Origin: Flavobacteriaceae bacterium
Lineage (GTDB): Bacteria > Bacteroidota > Bacteroidia > Flavobacteriales > Flavobacteriaceae
Assembly: GCA_002698745.1 (NCBI GenBank)
Contig: PAAD01000050.1
Location: 35,933 to 74,631 of the forward strand
Direction of reading: 5' to 3'
DNA: 38,699 bases
A program made the translations under genes and the position numbers. This document shows positions 19,958 to 30,495 of the stretch, piece after piece; the first letter of the stretch is position 1; every line of letters starts with the position of its first letter. Under the pieces are notes generated by a model that had not been told where the DNA came from, searched no databases, and saw nothing but the letters and a program-made list of their open reading frames with translations.

Positions 19958-22456
19958 TTATGAATCAAGGTTATCATCTACAGTTACATCAATATCATCC
20001 ACGTCTTGAATCTCGTCCTCATCGTTCATCACCTTAGCTACTGCAGCAATTGAGTCATCTGCTTTTATATTTATAAGACGAACGCCTTGTGTGGCGCGAC
20101 CCATTACACGAAGTGTATCTACACCCAGTCTTATTGCAATTCCTGAACGGTTAATAATCATCAAGTCATCTCCGTCATTAACATTTTTAATCGCAACCAA
20201 ATTACCTGTTTTTTCAGTTAGTGAAAGGGTTTTTACTCCTTTACCACCTCGGTTTGTTATGCGATAATCGTCCAAATTGGAACGCTTTCCGTAACCGTGC
20301 TCGGAAACGACCAAAATGTCAGAGTCCAAATCATTTACAGTAACCATACCAATAACTTCGTCTTGGGCATCTTTGATTGAGATTCCACGAACTCCAGATG
20401 CATTTCTTCCCATTGGACGGGTCTTGCTTTCTTCAAAACGAATGGCCTTACCAGATTTAACTGCTAAAACAACCTGAGAAAGTCCAGTGGTAAGTTTAGC
20501 TTCAAGTAATTCGTCTCCTTCACGAACCGTTATCGCATTTATACCATTAGTCCTTGGTCTTGAATATTGTTCTAAAGAGGTCTTTTTAACTTGACCTTTC
20601 TTGGTTGCCATTACCACAAACATACTGTTAGTGTATTTCTCATCCTTAAGGTCTTGCGTACAAATGAAGGCTTTTACCTTGTCGTCTTGTTCTATACTAA
20701 TGAGGTTTTGAATGGCACGTCCTTTAGCTGTCTTGCTTCCTTCTGGTATTTCAAATACACGCAACCAAAAACATTTTCCTTTCTGGGTAAAGAACAACAT
20801 ATATTGGTGATTGGTACCAACAAACAAGTGCTCCAGAAAGTCTTCGTTACGTGTCGTTGAGGCTTTCTGGCCTACTCCCCCCCTGTTTTGTGTACGATAT
20901 TCCGCAAGTGGTGTTCTTTTGATATAACCTGCGTGTGAAATAGTGATTACTACTTTCTCGTCAGGTATCATGTCTTCAACTCGGAAACTTCCTCCAGCAT
21001 AATCAATTGTAGATCTGCGCTGATCACCATATTTGTCTTTAACTTCACTGAGTTCAGATTTAATAATGTTCATTCTGCGATCTTTCTTGTCAAGAATGTC
21101 TTTTAAATCAGCTATGGTTTTCATTAACTCATCAAACTCATTGCGCAACTTATCCTGCTCTAAGCCGGTTAACTGACGTAAGCGCATATCTACAATAGCT
21201 TTTGCTTGAATTTCTGTTAGCTCATAGGATTCAATTAATTTCGTACGTGCCTCATCTGGATTTGCAGAGGCTTTAATAAGGGAAATAACTTCATCAATAT
21301 TGTCCGAAGCAATAATAAGCCCTTTTAAAATGTGAGCACGCTCCTCTGCTTTATGCAATTCGTATTGTGTACGACGTATGACGACCTCGTGACGATGCTC
21401 GACAAAATGGTGAATCATGTCCTTGAGGTTTAACATTTGCGGACGCCCCTTAACAAGTGCAATATTGTTTACACTAAAAGAGGATTGCAATGCAGTGTAT
21501 TTGTACAACATATTGAGTACAATGTTTGGGATTGCATCACGTTTTAGTACATAAACAACTCGCATCCCCTTGCGATCTGATTCATCGCGGATATTGGAAA
21601 TTCCCTCAATTTTTTTTTCGTTAACCATTTCGGCTGTCTTGCGAATCATGTCAGCCTTGTTTACTTGATAAGGAATTTCAGTAACAATAATACATTCGCG
21701 ACCATTAACCTCTTCAATTTCTGCTTTTCCACGTATAACAACACGACCTCTACCAGTTTGGAAAGCTTCTTTGACACCCTCATATCCATAAATAACACCC
21801 CCAGTTGGAAAATCTGGTGCCTTGATGTGATTCATCAAACCATCAACGTCAATTTCTGGAGTGTTTATGTATGCAATCGTGCCGTTGATAATTTCGCTGA
21901 GGTTATGAGGCGGCATATTGGTTGCCATACCCACAGCAATACCAGAAGCCCCGTTAATAAGTAAATTAGGAACCCTTGTGGGCATTACAGTAGGCTCTTT
22001 TAAGGTATCGTCAAAATTTAACTGGTAGTCAACAGTATCTTTGTCTATATCAGCCATCATGTCTTCCGAAATTTTTTGAAGACGTGCCTCTGTATAACGC
22101 ATAGCTGCCGGACTATCTCCATCAATAGATCCAAAATTACCTTGGCCATCAACCATCATGTAACGTAAGCTCCAAGACTGAGCCATACGCACCATGGTAT
22201 CATAAACTGATGTGTCACCGTGTGGGTGATATTTACCCAAAACTTCCCCAACAATACGTGCAGATTTTTTATATGATGTATTTGCTCTAACCCCTAATTC
22301 ATGCATGCCAAAGAGAACACGACGGTGCACAGGCTTAAGCCCATCCCTAACGTCTGGCAGTGCACGTGACACAATGACCGACATCGAATAGTCAATATAA
22401 GCCGACTTCATTTCGTCTTCAATATTAATTGGGATTAATTTATCTTCAGTAGCCAT
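19958..22456 (-). CDS. gyrA: DNA gyrase subunit A
   Basis: [44 protein letters not shown]-terminal beta-propeller repeats and acidic tail. Confidence 0.97.
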   Translation of the reverse strand: MATEDKLIPINIEDEMKSAYIDYSMSVIVSRALPDVRDGLKPVHRRVLFGMHELGVRANTSYKKSARIVGEVLGKYHPHGDTSVYDTMVRMAQSWSLRYMMVDGQGNFGSIDGDSPAAMRYTEARLQKISEDMMADIDKDTVDYQLNFDDTLKEPTVMPTRVPNLLINGASGIAVGMATNMPPHNLSEIINGTIAYINTPEIDVDGLMNHIKAPDFPTGGVIYGYEGVKEAFQTGRGRVVIRGKAEIEEVNGRECIIVTEIPYQVNKADMIRKTAEMVNEKKIEGISNIRDESDRKGMRVVYVLKRDAIPNIVLNMLYKYTALQSSFSVNNIALVKGRPQMLNLKDMIHHFVEHRHEVVIRRTQYELHKAEERAHILKGLIIASDNIDEVISLIKASANPDEARTKLIESYELTEIQAKAIVDMRLRQLTGLEQDKLRNEFDELMKTIADLKDILDKKDRRMNIIKSELSEVKDKYGDQRRSTIDYAGGSFRVEDMIPDEKVVITISHAGYIKRTPLAEYRTQNRGGVGQKASTTRNEDFLEHLFVGTNHQYMLFFTQKGKCFWLRVFEIPEGSKTAKGRAIQNLISIEQDDKVKAFICTQDLKDEKYTNSMFVVMATKKGQVKKTSLEQYSRPRTNGINAITVREGDELLEAKLTTGLSQVVLAVKSGKAIRFEESKTRPMGRNASGVRGISIKDAQDEVIGMVTVNDLDSDILVVSEHGYGKRSNLDDYRITNRGGKGVKTLSLTEKTGNLVAIKNVNDGDDLMIINRSGIAIRLGVDTLRVMGRATQGVRLINIKADDSIAAVAKVMNDEDEIQDVDDIDVTVDDNLDS

Positions 22457-22555
22457 CCTGTTTTATTTATTGTTTCGCATAATTGCTAAAATACATATTC
22501 ATCGAATGAATAAATGTTAATTTAAACCCTATTTTCTTATAATTTATTAACAAAC

Positions 22556-22563
22556 TATATTTG
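22556..22563 (+). promoter_or_regulatory. putative -7 element (TATATTTG) in the gyrA/clpC divergent region
   Basis: TAnnTTTG match; would give a 5' UTR of about 100 nt for clpC. Confidence 0.3.
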
Positions 22564-22671
22564 AAACTAATGGGAAATTTTTTGTTCATTTTATTTGTAA
22601 TTCAATAATTTTTTTTGTCTATTCGTTATGCATCTGGTTCGGTTTTTGATCAGGGTATTTAAAAAAAAATA

Positions 22672-25230
22672 ATGGACGACAATTTTTCATCTCGTGTTAA
22701 GGACGTCATAACATACAGTAAAGAAGAGGCCTTAAGACTTGGCCATGACTTTATTGGTACTGAACATCTTATGCTCGGATTACTACGTGACGGTAATGGA
22801 AAAGCAATTTCAATACTTTCAGCACTGGATATTGATTTGGATTATTTAAGAAGAAAAATTGAAATTTTAAGTCCTGCTAATCCAACCAACTCTCCTGAAC
22901 CGCAACACAAGACAAATTTACATCTAACCCGTCAAGCTGAACGTGCACTAAAAACGACTTTTCTTGAAGCCAAGCTTTTTCAAAGCAACTCAATAAATAC
23001 TGCACACTTGTTGTTGTGTATTCTAAGAAACGAGAATGATCCAACAACAAAAGTACTTCACAAGCTTCAGGTTGATTATGAAACAGTAAAAGATCAATTT
23101 AAATATATGTCTGTCGACTCTGATGATGATGACTTTATAGAAATGCCTTCTTCCGATGCTTTTCCTGATGATGCAGCTGACGAGGATAGCCGTGGACAAG
23201 GTGCTTCATTTTCTTCAACTTCTGATGATAAAAAATCAAAAAAATCCAATACACCTGTACTTGACAACTTTGGAAGAGACCTAACCAAGGTAGCACTGGA
23301 AGGTGATATGGACCCAGTTATTGGTAGGGAAAAAGAAATTGAGCGTGTTTCACAAATTTTAAGCCGACGGAAAAAAAACAACCCCCTACTTATTGGTGAA
23401 CCCGGTGTTGGTAAATCTGCTATTGCTGAAGGGTTGGCTCTTCGCATCATTCAAAAAAAGGTTTCAAGAGTGCTCTACAACAAACGCGTAGTAATTTTAG
23501 ACTTAGCTTCGCTAGTAGCAGGAACAAAATACAGAGGTCAATTTGAAGAGCGATTAAAAGCAGTTATGAATGAGCTGGAAAAAAACTCTAACATCATATT
23601 ATTTATTGATGAAATTCATACGATTGTCGGTGCAGGTGGTGCTACAGGTAGCCTTGATGCTTCTAACATGTTTAAACCTGCTCTAGCAAGAGGCGAAATT
23701 CAATGTATAGGAGCAACAACTCTTGACGAATACCGTCAAAACATTGAAAAAGATGGTGCTTTAGAACGTCGCTTCCAAAAAGTATTGGTAGAACCAACTT
23801 CTGTTGATGAAACTATTGAAATATTACAAAATATCAAAGATAAGTATGAAACACATCACAATGTAAACTACACAGACGAAGCCATTGAAGCTTGTGTGAA
23901 ACTTTCGGATAGATATATAACTGATCGTTTTTTACCTGACAAGGCCATAGACGCGCTTGACGAAGCAGGATCAAGAGTACATATAACCAATATGGAAGTC
24001 CCTGAAAAAATCGTTGAAATTGAAAATGAGCTAGAACAGGTACGTGAACAAAAAAATAGCGTTGTAAAACGCCAGAAATACGAAGAAGCAGCTAAGCTTC
24101 GCGACGATGAAAAAAAATTAGAAAAAGAATTGTTATTGGCCCAAGAGGACTGGCAAGAAGAACAGCGTCAAAACAGAGAGACGGTTACTGAAAACCACAT
24201 TGCTGATGTCGTTTCGATGATTACAGGCATTCCAGTGCAACGTGTTTCCGACGGAGAAAGCGAACGTTTAGCAAAACTTGAAGAACTCATTAAAGGTAAA
24301 GTCATTGGACAAGAAAATGCAGTAGAAAAAGTGGCAAAAGCAATTCAGCGCAATAGAGCTGGATTAAAAAATCCAAATAAACCAATTGGGTCTTTTATTT
24401 TCTTAGGACAAACTGGTGTAGGGAAAACTCAGCTTGCAAAAGTTTTAGCAAAAGAACTTTTTGAAAGTGAAGGTTCACTTATCAGAATAGACATGAGTGA
24501 ATACATGGAGAAGTTTTCAATTTCAAGGCTTGTTGGTGCACCTCCTGGGTACGTTGGTTATGAAGAAGGTGGACAATTAAGTGAAAAAGTAAGAAGAAAA
24601 CCTTACTCAGTTGTATTATTAGATGAAATAGAAAAAGCGCACCCTGATGTATTTAATATGTTACTCCAGGTATTGGATGATGGTTATTTAACTGACTCAC
24701 TGGGCAGACGTGTAGATTTCAAAAACACCATTATTATCATGACTTCAAATGTTGGTGCAAGACAAGTGAAAGACTTTGGTCTTGGTGTTGGGTTTGGAAC
24801 GGCTGCGCAAAAATCTCAGGAAGATAAAAACATTCAAGGTGTTATTAAAAATGCACTCAAAAAGAAATTTTCACCTGAATTTTTAAACCGCATTGATGAT
24901 GTAGTTGTTTTTAACAACTTAGACAAAAACCACTTGGCAAAAATTATTCAACTAGAACTTGAGGCTCTACAACAAAGGGTTAAAGAATTTGGTTACAGTT
25001 TTTCTTTAAGCAAAAAAGCCATTACATTCTTAATTGAAAAAGGGTACGATAAACAGTATGGGGCAAGACCTCTTGCAAGAGCCATTCAGCGTTATGTTGA
25101 AGATGCAATGGCTGGACAGATACTTAACAAAACTCTAACCAATGGTTCTAAAGTAAATTTTGAATGGGATGGAAAAAGTGATGAATTAAAACTTTCCATA
25201 GATAGCAAAAATACTATGAAAAAGTCTTAA
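22672..25230 (+). CDS. clpC: ATP-dependent Clp protease ATP-binding subunit ClpC
   Basis: Double Clp-N, Walker [16 protein letters not shown] and [18 protein letters not shown]-like coiled coil, D2-small domain. Confidence 0.96.
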   Translation: MDDNFSSRVKDVITYSKEEALRLGHDFIGTEHLMLGLLRDGNGKAISILSALDIDLDYLRRKIEILSPANPTNSPEPQHKTNLHLTRQAERALKTTFLEAKLFQSNSINTAHLLLCILRNENDPTTKVLHKLQVDYETVKDQFKYMSVDSDDDDFIEMPSSDAFPDDAADEDSRGQGASFSSTSDDKKSKKSNTPVLDNFGRDLTKVALEGDMDPVIGREKEIERVSQILSRRKKNNPLLIGEPGVGKSAIAEGLALRIIQKKVSRVLYNKRVVILDLASLVAGTKYRGQFEERLKAVMNELEKNSNIILFIDEIHTIVGAGGATGSLDASNMFKPALARGEIQCIGATTLDEYRQNIEKDGALERRFQKVLVEPTSVDETIEILQNIKDKYETHHNVNYTDEAIEACVKLSDRYITDRFLPDKAIDALDEAGSRVHITNMEVPEKIVEIENELEQVREQKNSVVKRQKYEEAAKLRDDEKKLEKELLLAQEDWQEEQRQNRETVTENHIADVVSMITGIPVQRVSDGESERLAKLEELIKGKVIGQENAVEKVAKAIQRNRAGLKNPNKPIGSFIFLGQTGVGKTQLAKVLAKELFESEGSLIRIDMSEYMEKFSISRLVGAPPGYVGYEEGGQLSEKVRRKPYSVVLLDEIEKAHPDVFNMLLQVLDDGYLTDSLGRRVDFKNTIIIMTSNVGARQVKDFGLGVGFGTAAQKSQEDKNIQGVIKNALKKKFSPEFLNRIDDVVVFNNLDKNHLAKIIQLELEALQQRVKEFGYSFSLSKKAITFLIEKGYDKQYGARPLARAIQRYVEDAMAGQILNKTLTNGSKVNFEWDGKSDELKLSIDSKNTMKKS

Positions 25231-25327
25231 CTGTTCAGAGTTAAATTGGTTTAAAAAATAAATAGTGCGACATTCTTTACTTTTCAACAATTTAATTTAT
25301 TCAACAATTGAAATTTTACTTGTAAAG

Positions 25328-25380
25328 AGGGCCTATGGTATGTTTTTATGTCTAGATATACATAAATAATAGCAGGCCCT
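25328..25380. other. intergenic imperfect inverted repeat (hairpin; possible terminator or structured RNA)
   Basis: AGGGCCT...AGGCCCT outer 7-bp arms and TTTATGT...ACATAAA inner 7-bp arms around CTAGATAT. Confidence 0.5.
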
Positions 25381-25391
25381 TTGTGATGATA

Positions 25392-25411
25392 TTAATTTTA
25401 AATAAAATTAA
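25392..25411. repeat. A/T palindrome TTAATTTTA-AA-TAAAATTAA
   Basis: Perfect 9-bp inverted arms with a 2-nt spacer. Confidence 0.6.
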
Positions 25412-25529
25412 TGTAAACTATAGCTTGTCAAAATTAAAAATCAACTAAATATAATTCAGATAATGCATGTATTGCAATCTAATAACAACAAAAATAATGT
25501 TCAGCGCATTATTTTGGATATAAAACGGT

Positions 25530-25537
25530 TACTTTTG
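25530..25537 (+). promoter_or_regulatory. putative -7 element (TACTTTTG) of the thrABC operon
   Basis: TAnnTTTG ending 21 nt before the thrA ATG. Confidence 0.4.
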
Positions 25538-25558
25538 CATCGTTTTTAACAATTAAAA

Positions 25559-27997
25559 ATGATAGTTTTAAAGTTTGGTGGATCATCAGTAGCAGGTGCT
25601 AATGAAGTTGAGAAGGTTCTTACTGTTTTATCACAGCAAAAGAAACCAATGGCAGTTGTGGTCTCTGCATTGGGCGGAATTACAGACGAACTGCACAAAT
25701 TAGGAAAGTTAGCAGCCAATGGAGATCACTCCTATGCAAGTCAATTAAAAGAAGTTGAGGAACGCCATGTACTTATGGTTCAAGCTCTTATCCCCGTTTC
25801 TAAAAGAAGTACTGTTCTCAGCACAACCAAACAAATCATTAATAAACTCGAGACCATTCTAGAAGGTACATTAATGATACGTGAGCTTTCCCCAAAAACA
25901 TTAGATACCATCTTAAGTTTTGGTGAAATCTTGTCACATAAAATAATAACAGAGGCTGCAAAGGCAAAAGGTATAGATGCAATTGCAAAGAATGCACAAG
26001 ATCTTATTGTTACCTTTCAATCAATAGGTAGAACTCTTGTAGATTATAAAAAAACTAACGCCAACATTCGTGAATTTTTTAGAAACAACAAACACAAAGT
26101 AGTTATTCTCCCTGGTTTTGTTTCCAAAAATGCAAAAGGAATTGTGACTACGCTTGGACGTGGAGGTTCTGACTTAACGGCATCCATAATTGCATGCGCG
26201 CTTGAGGCTGATTTTTTAGAAATATGGACTGATGTGAGCGGTATGTATACAGCGCACCCAGCATTGGTAAAACAAGCCAAATCGATTCCTGAGATATCAT
26301 ACCAGGAAGCTATGGAGCTTTCTCACTTTGGTGCTAAGGTTATTTATCCTCCTACGCTTCAGCCCATTATAGAAAAAGATATTCCAGTTTATATTAAAAA
26401 TACTTTTAAACCCAGTGACGCTGGCACGCTTATCAAGAATACGTCCGAAGCAGAAACAGTGGTTAGAGGAATCAGTCACATAAATGACATAGCGTTACTG
26501 ACGCTGGAAGGCAGTGGCATGATTGGTGTTCCGGGATATTCACAAAAACTGCTTACTGTATTGGCGCAACACCATATAAATGTAGTAATGATCACTCAGG
26601 CGTCTTCTGAACACTCTATTTGCCTGGGTATAGATGCAGCAAATGCTGATTTTGCTCAAAAGACAATTGACGAAGCATTTGCACATGACATTGAGACCAA
26701 AAAAATCAACCCAATACGTGTTGAAAAAACATTGTCAATCATTGCACTTGTTGGTGAGAATATGAAAAACCACCAAGGTATTAGCGGACGGATGTTCCGT
26801 GCTATGGGTAATAATAATGTTAATGTAAAAGCCATTGCGCAAGGGGCGTCAGAAAAAAACATCACTGCAGTAATAGAAAGCAAAGACATTAAGAAAGCCT
26901 TAAACACGCTTCACGAGGCATTCTTTGAGGCTCAAATCAAAAAAATTCACCTTTTTGTTACTGGAATAGGTAATGTAGGAAGTAAGTTTTTGGAGCAAGT
27001 ACACCAACAACGTAATTTCCTCAAAGAACACTTCAAACTCAATTTGAGTGTTATCGGTATTTCTAATTCGCGTAAAATGGTCTTTGATTCATCGGGAATT
27101 GATATAAAAAATTGGAAAAGTAGATTGAAAACAGGTAAAAAAGCAGATAAAAGTCTGTTTTTTAAACAGACTAAAGCCCTAAATATGCGAAATTCCATAT
27201 TTGTAGATAATACAGCTAATGCTGTAATTGCAGGAACTTATATGCATTATTTAAAAAATAACATCGGAGTAGTAACTTGTAATAAGATTGCATGTGCAGA
27301 TGAGTTGGCCAACTATCAAAATCTTAAAAAATTATCTCGTAAATACAATGCACCTTTTTTATTTGAAACAAATGTCGGTGCTGGATTACCTATCATTGAT
27401 ACACTCAATCACCTTATTGCATCTGGCGATCAAGTGCACAGCATTCAGGCCGTTTTATCAGGAAGTTTAAATTTTGTTTTCAATTCATTCAATGAAAAAA
27501 CATCATTTCGTGAAATTGTTGAGCAGGCCATGCGAGAAGGCTATACTGAACCAGATCCTAAAATTGATTTAAGTGGTATTGACGTAGCTAGAAAAATTTT
27601 GATTTTAGCAAGAGAGAGTGGCTTTGCAATGGAGCTTGCAGACATTAAAAATAATTCATTCTTACCTCAAGCTTGTTTGGAAACTGACAGCAACGAAGCC
27701 TTTTTAACAAGCCTAGACAATCATAAGACATATTTTGATGATCTATATCAAAAAGCTGCAATTGAAAATGCACGTCTTAAGTACGTTGCCACATTTGAAA
27801 ATGGTAAAGCAACAGTAGGATTAAAACATATACCCCGGGGACATGATTTCTATAATCTCGAGGGTAGTGACAACATCGTGTTGTTTTATACAGACAGATA
27901 CGCACAACAACCTTTAATTGTAAAAGGTGCAGGTGCAGGTGCTGATGTAACCGCTTCTGGAATATTTGCAGATATAATTAGAATTGGAAAAAGTTGA
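25559..27997 (+). CDS. thrA: bifunctional aspartate kinase / homoserine dehydrogenase I
   Basis: MIVLKFGGSSVAGA, ACT-domain region, FVTGIGNVGSKFLEQ, GAGLPIIDTL, GAGAGADVTASGIFADI. Confidence 0.97.
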   Translation: MIVLKFGGSSVAGANEVEKVLTVLSQQKKPMAVVVSALGGITDELHKLGKLAANGDHSYASQLKEVEERHVLMVQALIPVSKRSTVLSTTKQIINKLETILEGTLMIRELSPKTLDTILSFGEILSHKIITEAAKAKGIDAIAKNAQDLIVTFQSIGRTLVDYKKTNANIREFFRNNKHKVVILPGFVSKNAKGIVTTLGRGGSDLTASIIACALEADFLEIWTDVSGMYTAHPALVKQAKSIPEISYQEAMELSHFGAKVIYPPTLQPIIEKDIPVYIKNTFKPSDAGTLIKNTSEAETVVRGISHINDIALLTLEGSGMIGVPGYSQKLLTVLAQHHINVVMITQASSEHSICLGIDAANADFAQKTIDEAFAHDIETKKINPIRVEKTLSIIALVGENMKNHQGISGRMFRAMGNNNVNVKAIAQGASEKNITAVIESKDIKKALNTLHEAFFEAQIKKIHLFVTGIGNVGSKFLEQVHQQRNFLKEHFKLNLSVIGISNSRKMVFDSSGIDIKNWKSRLKTGKKADKSLFFKQTKALNMRNSIFVDNTANAVIAGTYMHYLKNNIGVVTCNKIACADELANYQNLKKLSRKYNAPFLFETNVGAGLPIIDTLNHLIASGDQVHSIQAVLSGSLNFVFNSFNEKTSFREIVEQAMREGYTEPDPKIDLSGIDVARKILILARESGFAMELADIKNNSFLPQACLETDSNEAFLTSLDNHKTYFDDLYQKAAIENARLKYVATFENGKATVGLKHIPRGHDFYNLEGSDNIVLFYTDRYAQQPLIVKGAGAGADVTASGIFADIIRIGKS

Positions 27998-28931
27998 TGT
28001 AAAAGGCGTTAAACTATTTGCGCCAGCGAGTATAGCCAATATTTCTTGTGGCTTTGATGTTTTGGGACTATGTCTTGAGAATATCGGCGACATTATGGAA
28101 ATTCGTCGCAGTAAAAAGGCAGGGATACAGATCACTTCTATTAAAGGCCAAGATTTACCACTTGAAGCTATGAATAATGTCGCAGGTGTTGCAGGATTGT
28201 CCATGCTTGAAGCATGTAATCCTAAACTTGGATTTGAAATTCGAATAGAGAAAAACATCAAACCAGGCAGTGGGATTGGAAGTTCTGCTGCTAGTGCTGC
28301 GGGTACAGTGGCAGGGATAAATTATCTGCTCGGCAATCCATTTACAAATAAAGAATTGATTCCTTTTGCCATGGAAGGAGAACGCTTGGCTTGCGGAAGT
28401 GCCCATGCAGATAATGTTGCTCCAGCACTCTTGGGCGGTTTTACTTTGGTACGCGACACCGATCCATTGGATATTTGTGCATTACCAACACCACTAGAGC
28501 TTGTAGCTACGGTGATACATCCCAAAATAGAGGTTAAGACTTCTGATGCTCGTGCAGTGCTCAAAAAACGTGTTACGCTTGAAAAGGCCATAAGTCAATG
28601 GGGAAATGTAGGTGCTTTAGTTTCAAGTTTATACGAAGAGGATTACGAACTATTAAGTAGGTCTTTAGTTGACGTTATCGTTGAACCAGCCAGGTCTATT
28701 CTTATTCCTTATTTCAAAGAATTAAAAGTAGCTTGTAAAGAAGAAGGTGCACTTGGGTCTGGCATATCAGGCTCTGGTCCGTCAGTATTCGCACTTTCAA
28801 GAGGCATGAGTTCTGCAGTTAACGTTGCGCAAGCTATGAAGTCTGTTTTAGAAAACACAAATATTCCGTTTGATATTCATGTAAGTCCTGTAAAAAAAAC
28901 TGGGGTTAGTTTTATAGAAGATCTTACATGA
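27984..28931 (+). CDS. thrB: homoserine kinase
   Basis: TTG start overlapping the thrA 3' end; LFAPASIANISCGFDVLGLCLE, KPGSGIGSSAASAAGTV, GSGISGSGPSVFAL (GHMP kinase). Confidence 0.96.
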   Translation: MEKVDVKGVKLFAPASIANISCGFDVLGLCLENIGDIMEIRRSKKAGIQITSIKGQDLPLEAMNNVAGVAGLSMLEACNPKLGFEIRIEKNIKPGSGIGSSAASAAGTVAGINYLLGNPFTNKELIPFAMEGERLACGSAHADNVAPALLGGFTLVRDTDPLDICALPTPLELVATVIHPKIEVKTSDARAVLKKRVTLEKAISQWGNVGALVSSLYEEDYELLSRSLVDVIVEPARSILIPYFKELKVACKEEGALGSGISGSGPSVFALSRGMSSAVNVAQAMKSVLENTNIPFDIHVSPVKKTGVSFIEDLT

Positions 28932-30235
28932 AATACTATAGCCTTAACGATAACAAGAATACTGCCAGCTTTTCAGAAGCTGTAATTCGAGGACTTGCTC
29001 CAGACAGGGGTTTGTATTTTCCTCAAAGCACGCCGAGATTAGACGAAAGCTTTCTAACTGAAATCGCTAATAAATCCATGGTAGAGATTGGCGTAGAAGT
29101 GATGCGTACATTTGTGGGCGGCACCATTCCAGATGCGAGACTGGAAAAAATTGTTACTGATACACTTTGCTTTGATTTTCCATTGATCAAAATCAATAAT
29201 AATACAGCTACCCTAGAACTCTTTCACGGACCAAGCATGGCATTTAAAGATGTGGGAGCACGCTTTATGGCACGCTGTATTGGTTATTTTAACGAACAAA
29301 ATTGTAAGAAAGTAACCGTTTTAGTGGCTACATCTGGCGATACAGGGGGCGCAGTAGCCTCAGGGTTTTTAGGTATTGGAGGAACTGAAGTCATCATCCT
29401 TTACCCTAAAGGAAAGGTAAGCCAAATTCAAGAACTTCAACTCACCACTAATGGCAACAATATCAAGGCTGTTGAAGTAGATGGTGTTTTTGACGATTGC
29501 CAAGAAATGGTCAAGTCGGCGTTTATAGACGATGACTTAAAAGTAAAATTAAACCTTACTTCTGCCAATTCGATTAATGTAGCCCGTTGGTTGCCTCAAT
29601 CGCTATACTTTTTCTTTGCCTATCAGCAGTTTCAGCATATGCGTATAAACAAAAACTTGGCTATCTCAGTGCCTAGTGGAAATTTTGGAAACATCTGTGC
29701 AGGTGTCGTAGCCAAAAAGCTAGGCTTGCCAATAAGCCATTTGATAGCAAGTACCAATATTAACGATACTGTACCACGCTATTTGCAAACACAAGACTAC
29801 CAACCCAACCCTTCTAAGCAAACCATTTCAAATGCTATGGATGTGGGAAATCCTTCTAATTTTATTCGTATTCAATCCCTTTACAGAAATGATTTCAATG
29901 CCCTAAAACAGGAATTTTCTTCTTATGCCTATAATGATATGGAAACAAAATTAGCGCTGGGTGAACTGCATCATAAGCACAACTACATTGCTGATCCACA
30001 CGGAGCGGTTGGCTATTTGGGTTTACAAGACTTTTTAGCAAAAAATCCAGATCATTATGGTGTGTTCTTGGAAACAGCACATCCTATCAAATTCCGTGAC
30101 ATAGTAGAGGATACGCTAGGGACAACCCTTAAAATCCCAACACAGATTCAGCAAATTCTTAATAAAATACCAGAAAAAACTTCATTGAGTGGATATAACG
30201 CATTCAAGGACTATTTACTGTCCCAAGCTGTCTAA
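28928..30235 (+). CDS. thrC: threonine synthase
   Basis: ATG overlaps thrB stop; MKYYSLNDNKNTASFSEAVIRGLAPDRGLYFP, LELFHGPSMAFKDVGARFMAR, VATSGDTGGAVASGF. Confidence 0.97.
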   Translation: MKYYSLNDNKNTASFSEAVIRGLAPDRGLYFPQSTPRLDESFLTEIANKSMVEIGVEVMRTFVGGTIPDARLEKIVTDTLCFDFPLIKINNNTATLELFHGPSMAFKDVGARFMARCIGYFNEQNCKKVTVLVATSGDTGGAVASGFLGIGGTEVIILYPKGKVSQIQELQLTTNGNNIKAVEVDGVFDDCQEMVKSAFIDDDLKVKLNLTSANSINVARWLPQSLYFFFAYQQFQHMRINKNLAISVPSGNFGNICAGVVAKKLGLPISHLIASTNINDTVPRYLQTQDYQPNPSKQTISNAMDVGNPSNFIRIQSLYRNDFNALKQEFSSYAYNDMETKLALGELHHKHNYIADPHGAVGYLGLQDFLAKNPDHYGVFLETAHPIKFRDIVEDTLGTTLKIPTQIQQILNKIPEKTSLSGYNAFKDYLLSQAV

Positions 30236-30251
30236 TTTGGACAGAATAAAA

Positions 30252-30447
30252 TCATCTAATAGTCCACGTCGTTGGCACGATTACGGACAGTATTTGCAAA
30301 AAATACAGTTACACTTTTGGGTGGCATTTAAGAACGTACCGCTTGGCGATGACCTTCATGGAAAGCAGGCGTTAGGTAATCCTTAAATTATTCTTGTGCG
30401 AATAGAGTAAAAACAGAAATTATTGTGAATAAAATGGAGCGAAACAT
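30252..30447 (-). pseudogene. decayed N-terminal remnant of a secreted aminopeptidase P-like (X-Pro aminopeptidase, M24B) gene
   Basis: One minus-strand frame from ATG 30447 reads MFRSILFTIISVFTLFAQE*FKDYLTPAFHEGHRQAVRS*MPPKSVTVFFANTVRNRANDVDY*. It has a signal peptide and the family's N-terminal pattern (...F-H..RR.AL...MP.NSVAVFFA.P.RNRANDVDY...), with in-frame stops and no remaining catalytic domain. Confidence 0.72.
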
Positions 30448-30482
30448 AAGCTTCTTTTTAACTAAAATAGCTAAAACTGTGC

Positions 30483-30490
30483 TACTTTTG
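30483..30490 (+). promoter_or_regulatory. putative -7 element (TACTTTTG) of gcvT
   Basis: TAnnTTTG match only 5 nt upstream of the gcvT ATG. Confidence 0.45.
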
Positions 30491-30495
30491 AAGGA

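Noticed and set aside
22210-22245. GyrA QRDR sequence GDTSVYDT with Thr at the Ser83-equivalent, considered as a quinolone-resistance change
   Set aside because: Thr at this position is, to my knowledge, wild type in flavobacteria, and the Asp87-equivalent is intact.
22470-22592. About 40-aa minus ORF in the gyrA-clpC gap (MNKKFPISFKYSLLINYKKIGFKLTFIHSMNMYFSNYAKQ)
   Set aside because: AT-driven Lys/Phe/Ile-rich composition in an intergenic promoter region; nothing beyond chance openness.
25463-25549. 28-aa ORF just upstream of thrA as a possible threonine attenuation leader peptide
   Set aside because: MHVLQSNNNKNNVQRIILDIKRLLLHRF has no Thr codons and no clustered regulatory codons, and it overlaps the likely -7 element; probably chance.
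30189-30386. 65-aa + strand ORF after thrC (MDITHSRTIYC...HGKQALGNP)
   Set aside because: Begins inside thrC out of frame and is antisense to the aminopeptidase P-like fossil; its openness is explained by residual codon structure of the opposite strand.
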